This document shows, in pieces, positions 19,255 to 28,477 of a stretch of 64,000 nucleotides of DNA. The stretch is taken from the NCBI RefSeq assembly GCF_039729015.1, contig NZ_CP155792.1, positions 1,688,001-1,752,000 on the forward strand, written 5' to 3'. The DNA is from Blastococcus sp. HT6-30. Lineage in GTDB: Bacteria > Actinomycetota > Actinomycetes > Mycobacteriales > Geodermatophilaceae. The notes beneath the pieces are model-generated. The model had not been told where the DNA came from, ran no database searches, and saw only the letters and a list, made by a program, of their open reading frames with translations. The first letter of the stretch is position 1. Each line of letters starts with the position of its first letter. The translations under genes were made by a program, and so were the position numbers.

Positions 19255-21744
19255 TCAGCCGCGAGGTCGCGCCCGTGACGTTGCCCGCTTCGTGGCCGGT
19301 GCGGTCGCCGGGTGCTCCGGCCAGGGGTGCCGGGGATAGCGGCCACGGAGCTCGCTGCGGACGGCGGGGTACCCGGTGGTCCAGAAGCCGGCGAGGTCGG
19401 CGGTGGTGGCCACCGGCCGCTGCGCGGGGGAGAGCAGCTGCAGCCGCAGCGGCCGGCCGGCGACCCGCGGCGCCGCCGCCCAGCCGAACACCTCCTGGAG
19501 CCGCACCGAGAGGGTCGGCACCTCCGGATCGGTGTAGTCGACGCGGATCCGCGAACCGGTGGGCACCGTCACGGTGTCGGGGACGACGGCGTCCAGCTCG
19601 CCGGCCACGCGCCAGGGGACCAGCGCCCGGAGCGCCGCGACGACGTCCACCCGGGACAGGTCGGCCCGGCTCCGGGCACCGGAGACGTCGATCGTGGCGA
19701 GCAGGGCTGCGTCGTCGACGGCGGGCCACGGGTCCCCGAGGCCGGCGTGCGCCGCCGCCAGGCGCTCGCGCAGCCGTCGTGCCGCGGGTGTCCAGCGGAG
19801 CAGCCCGAGGCCCTCCAGCCGCAGCCCCTCGGCGATCGCCGCCGCCACGGCGGCCGGGTCGGGCACGCCCGTCGGGCGCTCGGCCAGGACGATCGCGCCC
19901 AGCCGTTCCACGCGGGCGCTGCGGACGTCGCCGTCGCGCCAGGACACCTCGTCCCGGTCCTCGTGGAGCGCGCCGGCGGCGTCGAGGGCGGTCGCCTCGT
20001 CGATCGCCACGGCCGACCGCACCCGGGCGTCCCGCCGGCCGGGGGCCCGGTCGGCGACCGCGACAGCCAGCCAGGGCGCACCGGTCAGCTCGGTCCCCGG
20101 TGCCAGCTCGGCGCCGGTGCCGGCGGCCATGAGGTAGGTGCCGGTGGTCCCCGGCCGGCGCCGGGCGAGCCGCTCGGGGTGGGCCAGGCCGACCACCAGG
20201 CCGGCGGCGGTGTCGTCGGGCAGGCGGGGCGCGGCGGCGTCCGCGGTGGCCCGCTCGAGGCGGGCCACCTCCTCCCGCCAGCGGGAGGTGGCGCCGCGGT
20301 CGGCACCCGAGCGCAGCGCCCGCCAGGTCGCGGTCAGGTCGTCTCCGCGGACGGCGACGTCCGCGGAGAGGAGTGCGACCACCTCGGCGGCGCGGCGACG
20401 GCCGATCAGCGGGGCGCCGTCGAGCAGCGCGCGGGCCAACCGCGGGTGCACCCCGGCCGCCGTCAGCGCGCGCCCCCGGCCGGTCGCCCGGCCGTCGTCG
20501 TCCACCGCGCCGATCGCCCGCAGCGTCCGCCCGGCCACGAGCAGGGCGGCGGACGGGGGAGCGTCGAGGAGGCCGAGGCCGCCCCCCTCCGGCGCACCCC
20601 AGCACGCCAGCTCCAGGGCGAAGGCGGTGAGGTCGGCGGTGGCGACCTCCGGCGTGTCGTGGGCGGGGAGCCGGTCGTGCTCGGCGGCGGTCCAGCAGCG
20701 GTAGACCGCGCCGGGTGCCTCCCGGCCGGCCCGGCCGGCTCGCTGGGTGACCGACGCCCGCGAGGCGCGGACGGTGACCAGCGAGCCGAGGCCGCGGGAC
20801 AGGTCGGCTCGCGGCACCCGGGACAACCCGGCGTCGACGACGACGCGGACCCCCGGCACGGTGAGGCTGCTCTCCGCCAGCGCCGTCGCCAGGACGATCC
20901 GGCGGCGGCGCCCCGGTCGCAGTGCAGCGTCCTGCGCCGCGGCCGGCAGCCGGCCGTGCAGCACCAGTACGTCGGCGCCGACCCCGCCGAGCTGCCCGGC
21001 CACCGTGCTGATCTCGCCGGCACCGGGCAGGAAGACGAGCACGTCGCCGGCCCGCTCCGCCAACGCCCGGCGGACGACCGCGGCGACGTGCCCCAGCAGG
21101 CGGGGGTCGACCCGCATGCCGTGCGGTGGATCGACCGGGGTGGTGGGCGGCGCCCAGAGGACATCGACGTCGTGCAGCGCCCCGGGGGCCTCGACGACGG
21201 GGGCCGGCTCCCCGTTCCTCCCGAGCAGGGCGGCCAGCCGCTGCGCCTCGGCCGTCGCCGACGTGGCCAGCAGCCGCAGGCCCGGGCGCAGCGCGTCCCG
21301 GACGTCCACGCAGAAGGCGAGCGCGAGGTCGGTGTCCAGGTGCCGTTCGTGGCACTCGTCCAGCAGCACGGCGTCCACCCCGGGCAACTCCGGATCGGCC
21401 TGCAGGCGGCGGACCAGCAGACCGGTGGTGACCACCTCGACGCGCGTGGCGGCGCTGCGCCGGCTCTCCCCGCGGACGCTGTACCCGATCCGACCGCCGA
21501 CCGGCTCGCCCAGCAGGGCCGCCATCCGGCGCGCGGCGGCCCGGGCGGCGACGCGGCGGGGCTCGGCGACGACGACGCGCCCGGGCACCGTGCCGGCCAG
21601 GGCGAGGGGCACGAGCGTCGTCTTCCCGGTTCCCGGCGGCGACAGGAGCACGGCGGCACCGGCCGCGGCGAGCGCGCCGGACAGCGCGGGGAGTGCGAAG
21701 CGCACCGGCAGGTCGGTGCCCGGGATCCCCGGTGGTGGCAGCAC
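19255..21744 (-). CDS. hrpB: ATP-dependent helicase HrpB
   Basis: The 829-residue DExH-box protein has Walker A SPPGTGKTTLVPLAL, DECH in LLDECHERHLDTDLAL, SATAEAQRLAALLG, and the motif VI region SVTQRAGRAGREAPG. The C-terminal half has the HrpB-type helicase-associated domains, ending with RPVATTADLAGFW and the RSELRGRYPRHPWPE tail. GTG at 21744 has GGGAGA upstream; an ATG at 21813 would add 23 Gly/Pro-rich residues. HrpB proteins resemble eukaryotic DEAH RNA helicases, but their bacterial role is unsettled. It diverges from the LLM gene. Confidence 0.9.
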   Translation of the reverse strand: MLPPPGIPGTDLPVRFALPALSGALAAAGAAVLLSPPGTGKTTLVPLALAGTVPGRVVVAEPRRVAARAAARRMAALLGEPVGGRIGYSVRGESRRSAATRVEVVTTGLLVRRLQADPELPGVDAVLLDECHERHLDTDLALAFCVDVRDALRPGLRLLATSATAEAQRLAALLGRNGEPAPVVEAPGALHDVDVLWAPPTTPVDPPHGMRVDPRLLGHVAAVVRRALAERAGDVLVFLPGAGEISTVAGQLGGVGADVLVLHGRLPAAAQDAALRPGRRRRIVLATALAESSLTVPGVRVVVDAGLSRVPRADLSRGLGSLVTVRASRASVTQRAGRAGREAPGAVYRCWTAAEHDRLPAHDTPEVATADLTAFALELACWGAPEGGGLGLLDAPPSAALLVAGRTLRAIGAVDDDGRATGRGRALTAAGVHPRLARALLDGAPLIGRRRAAEVVALLSADVAVRGDDLTATWRALRSGADRGATSRWREEVARLERATADAAAPRLPDDTAAGLVVGLAHPERLARRRPGTTGTYLMAAGTGAELAPGTELTGAPWLAVAVADRAPGRRDARVRSAVAIDEATALDAAGALHEDRDEVSWRDGDVRSARVERLGAIVLAERPTGVPDPAAVAAAIAEGLRLEGLGLLRWTPAARRLRERLAAAHAGLGDPWPAVDDAALLATIDVSGARSRADLSRVDVVAALRALVPWRVAGELDAVVPDTVTVPTGSRIRVDYTDPEVPTLSVRLQEVFGWAAAPRVAGRPLRLQLLSPAQRPVATTADLAGFWTTGYPAVRSELRGRYPRHPWPEHPATAPATKRATSRARPRG

Positions 21745-21806
21745 GGACCCAGTCTCCCGCGGGGTCGGCCCGGGTCCGTCCCCTGGCAGGGGCGCCACCG
21801 GTCCGG

Positions 21807-21812
21807 TAGGCA
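21807..21812 (+). promoter_or_regulatory. Candidate -10 of the LLM-GH13 pair
   Basis: TAGGCA, one base off TANNNT, ends 6 nt before the ATG at 21819, the same spacing as the other probable leaderless genes. Confidence 0.3.
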
Positions 21813-21818
21813 TCGGCC

Positions 21819-22811
21819 ATGCCGGTGATCGGATTCCACAACTCGCACGAGCAGGTCCATCCCTCGGTACTGCTCGACGCCGTCCGGCACGCCGAGGAGG
21901 TGGGCTTCACCGCCGCGATGTGCTCGGACCACCTCACCCCGTGGAACCCGCGGCAGGGGGAGTCGGGGTTCGCGTGGTCGTGGCTCGGCGCGGCGATGGC
22001 GACGACGTCCCTGCCGTTCGGCGCGGTGAACGCACCGGGCCAGCGCTACCACCCGGTGATCGTGGCGCAGGCGATCGCCACCCTGGGCGCGATGTTCCCG
22101 GGGCGGTTCTGGGTGGCCCTGGGCAGCGGTGAGGCCATGAACGAGCACGTCACCGGTGGCAAGTGGCCGCGCAAGGACGTGCGCGATGCCCGGCTGCTGG
22201 AGTGCGTGGCGGTCATCCGTGCGCTGCTGGCGGGGGAGGAGGTCAGCCACGACGGGCTGGTCACGGTCGACCGGGCGAAGATCTACACGCTGCCCGAGCA
22301 GCAGCCCGCCCTCATCGCCCCCGCGGTCAGCGTGGCCACCGCGCGGAACGGCGCCGCGTGGGCCGACGGCCTGGTGACCATCAACCAGCCGCACGACAAG
22401 CTGCGCGAGATGATCGCCGCCTACCGGGACGCAGGGGGGCTGGGGACGCTGGCCCTGCAGGTGCACGTCTCCTGGGACCCCGACCCCGACCGTGCGCTGG
22501 GCCTCGCGCACGACCAGTGGCGCAGCAACGTCTTCCCGCCCCCGCTGTGCTGGGACCTCGACAGCCCGGAGGCCTTCGAGCAGGCCAGCGCGCACGTGAC
22601 CCGGGAGGACGTGACGGAGGCGGTCCGGGTGTCGGCCGACCTCGGCCAGCACACGGCCTGGCTCCAGGAGTACGTGGACCTGGGGTTCGACCACGTCTAC
22701 CTGCACCACGTCGGGGTGGAGCAGCGGGCGTTCCTCGACGCCTTCGGCGAGCACGTCCTGCCCCAGCTCGGCGTCACGGCGCCGTTCCCCGCGGTGGCGG
22801 TGCAGCGGTGA
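21819..22811 (+). CDS. LLM-class flavin-dependent oxidoreductase
   Basis: The 330-residue protein is a luciferase-like TIM barrel: IGFHNSHEQVHPS, AAMCSDHLTPWNP, PGRFWVALGSGEAMNEH and a C-terminal FDHVYLHHVG. SDH and GSGE are the cofactor-contact motifs of the F420-dependent glucose-6-phosphate dehydrogenase-like group. However, some of these relatives are thought to use FMN instead, so the cofactor is uncertain. The next gene, a GH13 enzyme, overlaps it by four bases (GTGA). This recurrent coupling suggests a sugar-related substrate. Confidence 0.85.
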   Translation: MPVIGFHNSHEQVHPSVLLDAVRHAEEVGFTAAMCSDHLTPWNPRQGESGFAWSWLGAAMATTSLPFGAVNAPGQRYHPVIVAQAIATLGAMFPGRFWVALGSGEAMNEHVTGGKWPRKDVRDARLLECVAVIRALLAGEEVSHDGLVTVDRAKIYTLPEQQPALIAPAVSVATARNGAAWADGLVTINQPHDKLREMIAAYRDAGGLGTLALQVHVSWDPDPDRALGLAHDQWRSNVFPPPLCWDLDSPEAFEQASAHVTREDVTEAVRVSADLGQHTAWLQEYVDLGFDHVYLHHVGVEQRAFLDAFGEHVLPQLGVTAPFPAVAVQR

Positions 22812-24487
22812 GGATCACCGACACGTCGGACCTGTGGTGGAAGAACGCCGTCGTCTACTGCCTGGACGTCGAGACGTTCATGGACTGGAACGGCGACGGG
22901 GTCGGCGACCTGCAGGGCCTGGCGCAGCGGCTGGACCACCTCGCCGACCTGGGCGTCACCTGCCTGTGGCTGATGCCCTTCTACCCGACCGCCGGGCGGG
23001 ACGACGGCTACGACATCACCGACTACTACGGGATCGACCCCCGGCTGGGCGACCACGGCGACCTGGTCGAGATGATCCGGACGGCGAACGACCGGGGGAT
23101 CCGGGTGATCGCCGACCTGGTCGTCAACCACACCTCCGACCAGCACCCCTGGTTCCGGTCGGCGAAGGAGAGCAAGGACTCCCCGTACCGCGACTTCTAC
23201 GTGTGGCGGGACGACGAGCCGCCGGACACCAGCGACCAGGTGGTCTTCCCCGACGCCGAGAGCGGCATCTGGACGCACAGCCCGGAGACGGGTGAGTGGT
23301 ACCTGCACCGCTTCTACTCCGAGCAGCCCGACCTCAACGTGGCCAACCCCCGGGTCCGGGACGAGATCGCCAAGATCATGGGGTTCTGGCTGCAGCTGGG
23401 GCTGTCGGGGTTCCGCGTGGACGCCGTGCCGTTCCTGCTGGAGACCGCCGGGCTGGACGAGGACTCGGCCGCGCGGTTGCCCGACCCGCACGAGTACCTC
23501 CGGGCCCTGCGTGCCTTCCTCGGCCGGCGGACCGGCTCGGGCGTGCTGCTCGGCGAGGTGAACCTGCCCTTCGAGGAGCAGGTGCGATTCTTCGGCGGGC
23601 AGGACGGCGACGAGCTCACCATGCAGTTCGACTTCAACACCATGCAGCAGACCTACCTGTCCCTGGCCCGCGGCGACGCCGGACCGCTGGCCGGGGCGCT
23701 GGCCGCCCGGCCGGAGATCGCCCCGGACAGCCAGTGGGGCACGTTCGTGCGCAACCACGACGAGCTCACCCTGGACAAGCTGACCGACGACGAGCGCGCC
23801 GAGGTCTTCGCCGCGTTCGGTCCGGAGCCCCGGATGCAGGTCTACGACCGTGGCCTGATCCGCCGGCTGCCCCCGATGCTGTCCGGCGATCCGCGCCGCG
23901 TGCGGATGGTCTACAGCCTGCTGTTCGCCCTGCCGGGCACGCCGGTGCTCTTCTACGGCGAGGAGATCGGCATGGGGGAGGACCTCTCGGCCGGCAGCCG
24001 GCTGTCGGTGCGCACCCCCATGCAGTGGACCGGCGGGGTCAACGGCGGCTTCTCCCGGGCGCCGGCCGACCGGCTGACCCGGCCGGTGGTGGACGGCGGA
24101 TTCGCCCCCGAGTTCGTCAACGTCGCCGACCAGCGCCGCCACCCCGGGTCGCTGCTGTCCTTCATGAAGCTGCTAGTCCGGCGCTACCGGGAATCCCCGG
24201 AGCTCGGCTGGGGCGAGTTCACGGTCCTCGACCAGCCGCACCCCGCGGTGCTGGCCCTGCTCTGCACCTGGGACGACGCGGCGCTGGTCACCGTGCACAA
24301 CCTCGGGCCGGAGCCGCGCGCGGTGCCGCTGACCGTGCCCGGCTGCGACAGCGGCCACCGCCTGGAGGACCTGCTGACGTCCGGGAGCACCGGCCTGGGC
24401 GACGACGGCGCCGCAGAGCTGGCGCTGGAGGGGTACGGCTACCGCTGGCTGCGGGTGGTCGGCGAGGACAGCCGCCGGCTGCTCTGA
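22808..24487 (+). CDS. GH13 alpha-amylase family enzyme (trehalose synthase / glucosyltransferase-like)
   Basis: The 559-residue enzyme has a complete GH13 barrel and no signal peptide, so it acts in the cytoplasm. Catalytic residues are Asp205 (GFRVDAV), Glu250 (LLGEVNL) and Asp318 (VRNHDE). WWKNAVVYCLDVETFMDWNG and DDGYDITDYYGIDPRLGDHG resemble trehalose synthase and oligo-1,6-glucosidase relatives, but the sequence VETF instead of the usual VRSF sets it apart. Its GTG overlaps the stop of the LLM oxidoreductase gene, so the two are translated together. Specific substrate is not determined. Confidence 0.88.
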   Translation: MRITDTSDLWWKNAVVYCLDVETFMDWNGDGVGDLQGLAQRLDHLADLGVTCLWLMPFYPTAGRDDGYDITDYYGIDPRLGDHGDLVEMIRTANDRGIRVIADLVVNHTSDQHPWFRSAKESKDSPYRDFYVWRDDEPPDTSDQVVFPDAESGIWTHSPETGEWYLHRFYSEQPDLNVANPRVRDEIAKIMGFWLQLGLSGFRVDAVPFLLETAGLDEDSAARLPDPHEYLRALRAFLGRRTGSGVLLGEVNLPFEEQVRFFGGQDGDELTMQFDFNTMQQTYLSLARGDAGPLAGALAARPEIAPDSQWGTFVRNHDELTLDKLTDDERAEVFAAFGPEPRMQVYDRGLIRRLPPMLSGDPRRVRMVYSLLFALPGTPVLFYGEEIGMGEDLSAGSRLSVRTPMQWTGGVNGGFSRAPADRLTRPVVDGGFAPEFVNVADQRRHPGSLLSFMKLLVRRYRESPELGWGEFTVLDQPHPAVLALLCTWDDAALVTVHNLGPEPRAVPLTVPGCDSGHRLEDLLTSGSTGLGDDGAAELALEGYGYRWLRVVGEDSRRLL

Positions 24488-24514
24488 GCGGCGCTCCGCC
24501 GACCGCGCCCGGGG

Positions 24515-25432
24515 TCAGCCGGTGAGTGCCAGCCAGAGCGGCAGGGTGAGGAGCGCGGCCGTCGTCGTCGCGGACACCTGCGCGGCCACGAAGGCGCCGT
24601 TCCCGCCCATCCGGGCGGCCAGGACGTAGGACGCCGTGGCGGGGGGCACCGCGGCGAAGGCGAGGACGACGAACCGCTGGTCGCCCTCCACGCCCAGCAG
24701 CACCGCGAGGCCGAGGGCCACCGCCGGCACGGCGAGGAGCTTGACCGCCCCGAGGTAGGCGGCCATGAGGCGCTGCCCGCGCGGCAGGCCGCCCAGGCGC
24801 AGGGCCGCGCCGACCGCGAGCAGCCCCAGCGGCAGCGCCGCGGCGGCCAGCCGGGCGAGCGTCGCGTCGACCGGGGACGGCAGCGTCAGCCCGAGGAGGT
24901 TGCCGCCCAGGCCCGCGACCGTGGCGAGGATCAACGGGTTGCGGACGACGGCGGCCAGGACCCCCGGGCCGCGTCCACCGGCCGGTCCGCCGGGCGCGCT
25001 GCGGGCCAGGGCCGTGACCGCCAGGACGTTGACCAGCGGGACCGTGACCCCGAGCAGCACCCCCATGAGAGCCAGCGCCGCGATCCCGAGGTCGTCGACC
25101 AGCGCGAGGGCGATGAAGGTGTTGAACCGATAGGTCGTCTGCCACCCCGAGGCCGCCGTCATCCGGTCGACGCCCGGCAGCCACCGGACCGCCGCGCCCA
25201 GGAGGGCCCCCGCTCCGGTGGCGCCCAGCGCGGCCAGCAGCACCCCGCCGGAGCCCGCGGCGGCCAGATCGGCGGACAGGGTGGTGCGGAAGAGGAGGGC
25301 CGGGAAGAGCACGAAGTAGACGAGGCGCTCCAGGTCGACCCAGAACCCCGGCGCCCGCCACGCGAAACGGCGGAGGAGCAGGCCGATGAGGATGAGGGCG
25401 AACTCCGGCAGGACCAGTGCAGCCGCGTTCAC
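24515..25432 (-). CDS. AEC-family (auxin efflux carrier-like) permease
   Basis: The 305-residue protein has ten hydrophobic segments. Its N-terminus (LVLPEFALILIGLLLRR) and its pattern of two five-helix halves are typical of AEC transporters, with NTFIALALVDDLG between the halves. Substrates in this family include malate and other small organic acids; none can be assigned. The GTG at 25432 has no ribosome site and is preceded by a -10 box. It converges with the GH13 gene. Confidence 0.82.
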   Translation of the reverse strand: MNAAALVLPEFALILIGLLLRRFAWRAPGFWVDLERLVYFVLFPALLFRTTLSADLAAAGSGGVLLAALGATGAGALLGAAVRWLPGVDRMTAASGWQTTYRFNTFIALALVDDLGIAALALMGVLLGVTVPLVNVLAVTALARSAPGGPAGGRGPGVLAAVVRNPLILATVAGLGGNLLGLTLPSPVDATLARLAAAALPLGLLAVGAALRLGGLPRGQRLMAAYLGAVKLLAVPAVALGLAVLLGVEGDQRFVVLAFAAVPPATASYVLAARMGGNGAFVAAQVSATTTAALLTLPLWLALTG

Positions 25433-25438
25433 CGGGGG

Positions 25439-25444
25439 AGCCTA
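25439..25444 (-). promoter_or_regulatory. -10 box of the AEC permease gene (leaderless type)
   Basis: TAGGCT on the minus strand ends exactly 6 nt before the GTG at 25432, with no Shine-Dalgarno sequence between them. Confidence 0.4.
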
Positions 25445-25562
25445 GCCAGCCGTGCGGACCGGCCGCTCCGGCGCGGCATCACCGTGCGTGAGGAGCCCGC
25501 CGGGGCGGCCTCCCTCGCGCGTGGGGACGGTGCGCCTAGCGTGGCGCCTGAGGTGATGAGTC

Positions 25563-26156
25563 ATGAGTGAACGCAACGGAAGCACGTCCGTCGGCACGAA
25601 CACCGCGGAGATCCCGATCGTGCGGCCCCAGGCCCCGGAGACGCCGGAGGCGGCGGCGACGGCACCTGCTGCGCCCGAACCGGCTGCCACGCCGGCAGCC
25701 ACGCCGGCAGCCACGCCCGAGGGCAGCGAGCCTCCCGCGGCCGACGGCGACGTCGTCCCCGGCATGCACGCGACGGCCCCGGTGAGTGTCCGGCCGCGGC
25801 CGCGCATGCCCCGCCGCGGGCCGATGACGGTGATGGGTCCGTGGGCGCCGGTCGCCGGCGGGCTGCTGGGCCTGCTGCTCGGGCTGGTCGTGGTCCTGGT
25901 GCTCGGTGGTTCGGCCGACACCTTCGGCGACCGGCTGGCGCTGACCTTCGCCGTCGTCGGGCTCACCCTCCTCGGGGCATCCGGCGTCCTGCTCGCCGAC
26001 GAGGTGCGCATCGTCCGGCAGCGCGCCCGGGAGGCCGGCGTCCGGCCGCAGTGGGTGGAGTCGACCGCGACGCTGGTCAACGGCCTGACGCCGGCCCGGC
26101 TGCTGCTGCTGGTCAGCGCCTTCGTGCTCTTCCTGTCCGCCTACGTCGCCCGCTGA
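25563..26156 (+). CDS. Membrane protein with Pro/Ala-rich cytoplasmic N-terminus
   Basis: The 197-residue protein has about 85 N-terminal residues rich in Pro, Ala, Thr and Glu, including three near-identical ATPA units from a 12-bp tandem repeat at about 25686-25722. Three hydrophobic helices follow: APVAGGLLGLLLGLVVVLVL, LALTFAVVGLTLLGASGVLL and LLLLVSAFVLFLSAYV. I do not recognise a family. A TAGCGT -10 box at 25536 lies 21 nt before the ATG, so unlike several neighbours this transcript has a leader with a GAGGTG ribosome site. Confidence 0.65.
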   Translation: MSERNGSTSVGTNTAEIPIVRPQAPETPEAAATAPAAPEPAATPAATPAATPEGSEPPAADGDVVPGMHATAPVSVRPRPRMPRRGPMTVMGPWAPVAGGLLGLLLGLVVVLVLGGSADTFGDRLALTFAVVGLTLLGASGVLLADEVRIVRQRAREAGVRPQWVESTATLVNGLTPARLLLLVSAFVLFLSAYVAR

Positions 26157-26164
26157 CGTCCTCG

Positions 26165-26212
26165 GCGGTCGCGCCCTCCCCGACGTCCTGATCGCGTGGG
26201 AGGGCGCACCGC
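26165..26212. terminator. Bidirectional hairpin between convergent genes
   Basis: Ten perfect base pairs (26171-26180 with 26198-26207) plus five more after a one-base bulge form a strong stem. It sits between the stop codons of the convergent 197-residue protein gene and the TauE-like gene. Confidence 0.75.
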
Positions 26213-26217
26213 GCCCC

Positions 26218-26982
26218 TCAGGAGTAGGCCTGGATGCCGAGGTGGACGGCGAGGGCGAGCCCGGCGACGGCGATCACCGCGCGCAGCGCGGCCTGCGGGG
26301 CCCGCCGCACCACGCGGGGCCCGAGCCGGCCGCCGAGCAGGAAACCGATCGCCAGCGGCAGCGCGGCCGACCACGCGACGTCGGCGAGGACGACGAAGCC
26401 GACGGCCGCGACGCCGTTGGCGACTCCCAGGACGACGTTCTTCATGGCGTTGCCGCGGGGGAGGCCCTCGCCGGTGGAGAGCAGGTACATCGCCAGCAGC
26501 AGCACGCCGGCGGCGGCGCCGAAGTAGCCGCCGTAGATGGCCACGGCGAAGGTGCCCAGCGGCAGCCACCGCGGATCAGGAGCGGGCGCGTGCTCCGCTC
26601 CCGCGGCGGCCAGCTCCCGCGGCGGCCGCTGCACCAGGATGGCCACCGAGGCTCCGCCGATCAGCCACGGGACTATCCGCTCGAACGCGTCCGAGGGCGT
26701 GAGCAGCAGCAGCACCGCCCCGGTGACGCCGCCGAGCGCGGCGGCGAGCAGCAGGGGCCGCAGCCGGCGGCCCTGCCCGCGCAGCTCCGGGCGGGAGGCG
26801 CTCACCGAGCCGACTGCGCTGAGCACCAGTGCCACGGTGTTGGTGACGTTCGCGGTGACCGGCGGGAGGCCGGTGGCCAGCAGCGCCGGGTAGCTCACCA
26901 GCGAGGCGAGCCCCGCGATGCTGCCGGACAGGCCGGCGCCTATCCCGGCCAGCAGCAGGAACCCGAACTCGAGAACGCTCAT
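26218..26982 (-). CDS. TauE/SafE-family sulfite/sulfonate exporter-like permease (second of pair)
   Basis: The 254-residue protein has eight hydrophobic helices with the TauE/SafE features GIGAGLSGSIAGLASLVSYP near the N-terminus and AVAIYGGYFGAAAGVLLLAM in the middle. Members export sulfite, sulfoacetate or similar anions, or act in sulfur uptake; the substrate is unknown here. The start codon overlaps the stop of the upstream paralogue by four bases (ATGA), so they form a two-gene operon, perhaps a heteromeric permease. Confidence 0.85.
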   Translation of the reverse strand: MSVLEFGFLLLAGIGAGLSGSIAGLASLVSYPALLATGLPPVTANVTNTVALVLSAVGSVSASRPELRGQGRRLRPLLLAAALGGVTGAVLLLLTPSDAFERIVPWLIGGASVAILVQRPPRELAAAGAEHAPAPDPRWLPLGTFAVAIYGGYFGAAAGVLLLAMYLLSTGEGLPRGNAMKNVVLGVANGVAAVGFVVLADVAWSAALPLAIGFLLGGRLGPRVVRRAPQAALRAVIAVAGLALAVHLGIQAYS

Positions 26983-27761
26983 CCGGTCACCAGCACCACG
27001 ATGGCGGTGATCCCGAGCACGACGATCGCCGTGCGCAGTACGGCCGCCGGCAGGCGTCGGCCGAACCGCGCGCCGGTGTAGCCGCCCACGAGCGCTCCGG
27101 CGGCCATCAGCCCGGCGGCCGGCCAGTCGATCCGGTCGGTCGCCGCGACCACGTAGGCTGCTGCGGCGACGCCGTTGACGGCGGTGGTGAGGACGTTCTT
27201 GATCGCGTTCAGCCGCTGGAGGGGCTCCCGCAGCAGCAGGCCGAAGATGCCGATCTGGAGCACGCCCTGGCTGGCCGCGAAGTAGCCACCGTACGTGCCG
27301 GTCAGATAGGCGCCGCCGAACAGTGCGACCAGCCGGCCGGAACCCAGGCGAGGTGTCCCGTCGTCGTCGACCGCGCGTTCCTTCCGGATCCTCCGCTGCA
27401 GGAGGGGCTGGCCGGCGACGAGGACGACCGCCAGCCCGATCAGCGCCGGTACCACCGCTTCGAAGGTCGAGGCGGGCAGGTGCAGGAGCAGGAAGGCCCC
27501 GGTGAGCGCACCCAGCACCGAGGCGGGCAACAGCCGGAGCACCAGGCCGCCCTGCCCGCGCAGCTCACGGCGGTAGCCGATCGCCCCGCTGAGGTTGCCG
27601 GGCACCAGGCCGAGGGAGTTGCTGATGGTGGCCGTCACCGGGGGTAGCCCCACGGCGAGCAGCACGGGGAAGGTGACGAGGGTGCCCGAGCCCACGACGG
27701 CGTTGATGCCGCCGGCGGCGAACCCGGCGGCGGTGACCGCCACCATCTCCCACCCCGTCAT
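26979..27761 (-). CDS. TauE/SafE-family permease (first of pair)
   Basis: The 260-residue paralogue carries AAGFAAGGINAVVGSGTLVTFP and LTGTYGGYFAASQGVLQIG, the two half-repeats of TauE/SafE, and eight helices. Helical positions and the GGYF motif align with the downstream gene, showing an old tandem duplication. A weak ribosome site precedes the ATG. It is the promoter-proximal gene of the pair; the region upstream contains only gene remains. Confidence 0.85.
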   Translation of the reverse strand: MTGWEMVAVTAAGFAAGGINAVVGSGTLVTFPVLLAVGLPPVTATISNSLGLVPGNLSGAIGYRRELRGQGGLVLRLLPASVLGALTGAFLLLHLPASTFEAVVPALIGLAVVLVAGQPLLQRRIRKERAVDDDGTPRLGSGRLVALFGGAYLTGTYGGYFAASQGVLQIGIFGLLLREPLQRLNAIKNVLTTAVNGVAAAAYVVAATDRIDWPAAGLMAAGALVGGYTGARFGRRLPAAVLRTAIVVLGITAIVVLVTG

Positions 27762-27932
27762 GCGTTCATCGGGTGGGAGCCTCGCACGCTCGTCGGCGGC
27801 GTCGTCGCCGAGGCCGTGACGCGCGGCTATCGCGCGCGAGGACCGTGGGTCGTGGGGCGACCAGGTCCTCCTGCGGCGACCCGGGAGAGCAGCAGATCGC
27901 CGGCATCGTGCGGGTCACCGCCGGCGACGAGG

Positions 27933-28440
27933 TCATCCGCACGGCCGTCGCGATCGTCGCCGACGCCGCGAGCCACGTCGGGCGCTGCGCTCGTCCCAGG
28001 CGTGGGTCGTGATCCGCTCCAGCAGTGCACGGTCCAACGACCGGTCGGCGTAGACGAGCCGGACGGCGTCCCGATCGGGATCGCCTGCGTCCGGGCCGCG
28101 CCGCACCAGCGAGCGCGGCCTTCTCGGCCCGCCCCCGGGACTGCGCGTCGTGCTCGAGCAGGTAGGCGATCACCGGCCGGTCCGGGGCGACGGTGTGGGC
28201 CGCGTCGATCGCCGCCCTCACCAGCTCCGCGGCCAGCCCGTGCCCCGACGCCGGGGGAGTGGATCGGTAGCAGAGGTTCCACCACTGCGTCCCGACACGA
28301 AGCGCGCAGCCTCCGGTTCCCGCCAGGGCGCCACCCGAGGCCGTCGCGAACCCAGTGGCCGACGCAGTGCTCGATCCCCGCCATCGTCTGCTCGGGGGGA
28401 GGTGTGCCGTACTGGACGGCGCGGCTGCGGGGGGTCTACC
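27933..28440 (-). pseudogene. GNAT acetyltransferase remnant with frameshifts
   Basis: Three reading frames must be joined to read a GNAT. The first gives PPPEQTMAGIEHCVGHWVRD at about 28415-28356. The second gives WWNLCYRSTPPASGHGLAAEL and VIAYLLEHDAQSR, the acetyl-CoA loop and following helix. The third gives LVRRGPDAGDPDRDAVRLVY and runs to a stop at 27933. At least two indels separate them and the N-terminus seems cut. The rest of 27762-27932 holds no gene I can recognise. Boundaries are approximate. Confidence 0.65.
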
Positions 28441-28477
28441 CGGAACGCCGCTGCGGGCCGGTGCCGGAGGTCCACGC

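Noticed and set aside
27773..28012. Plus-strand ORF ending with a stretch like IAGIVRVTAGDEVIRTAVAI
   Set aside because: It looks somewhat protein-like but overlaps the reconstructed minus-strand GNAT remnant, has no start signal and resembles no family I know.
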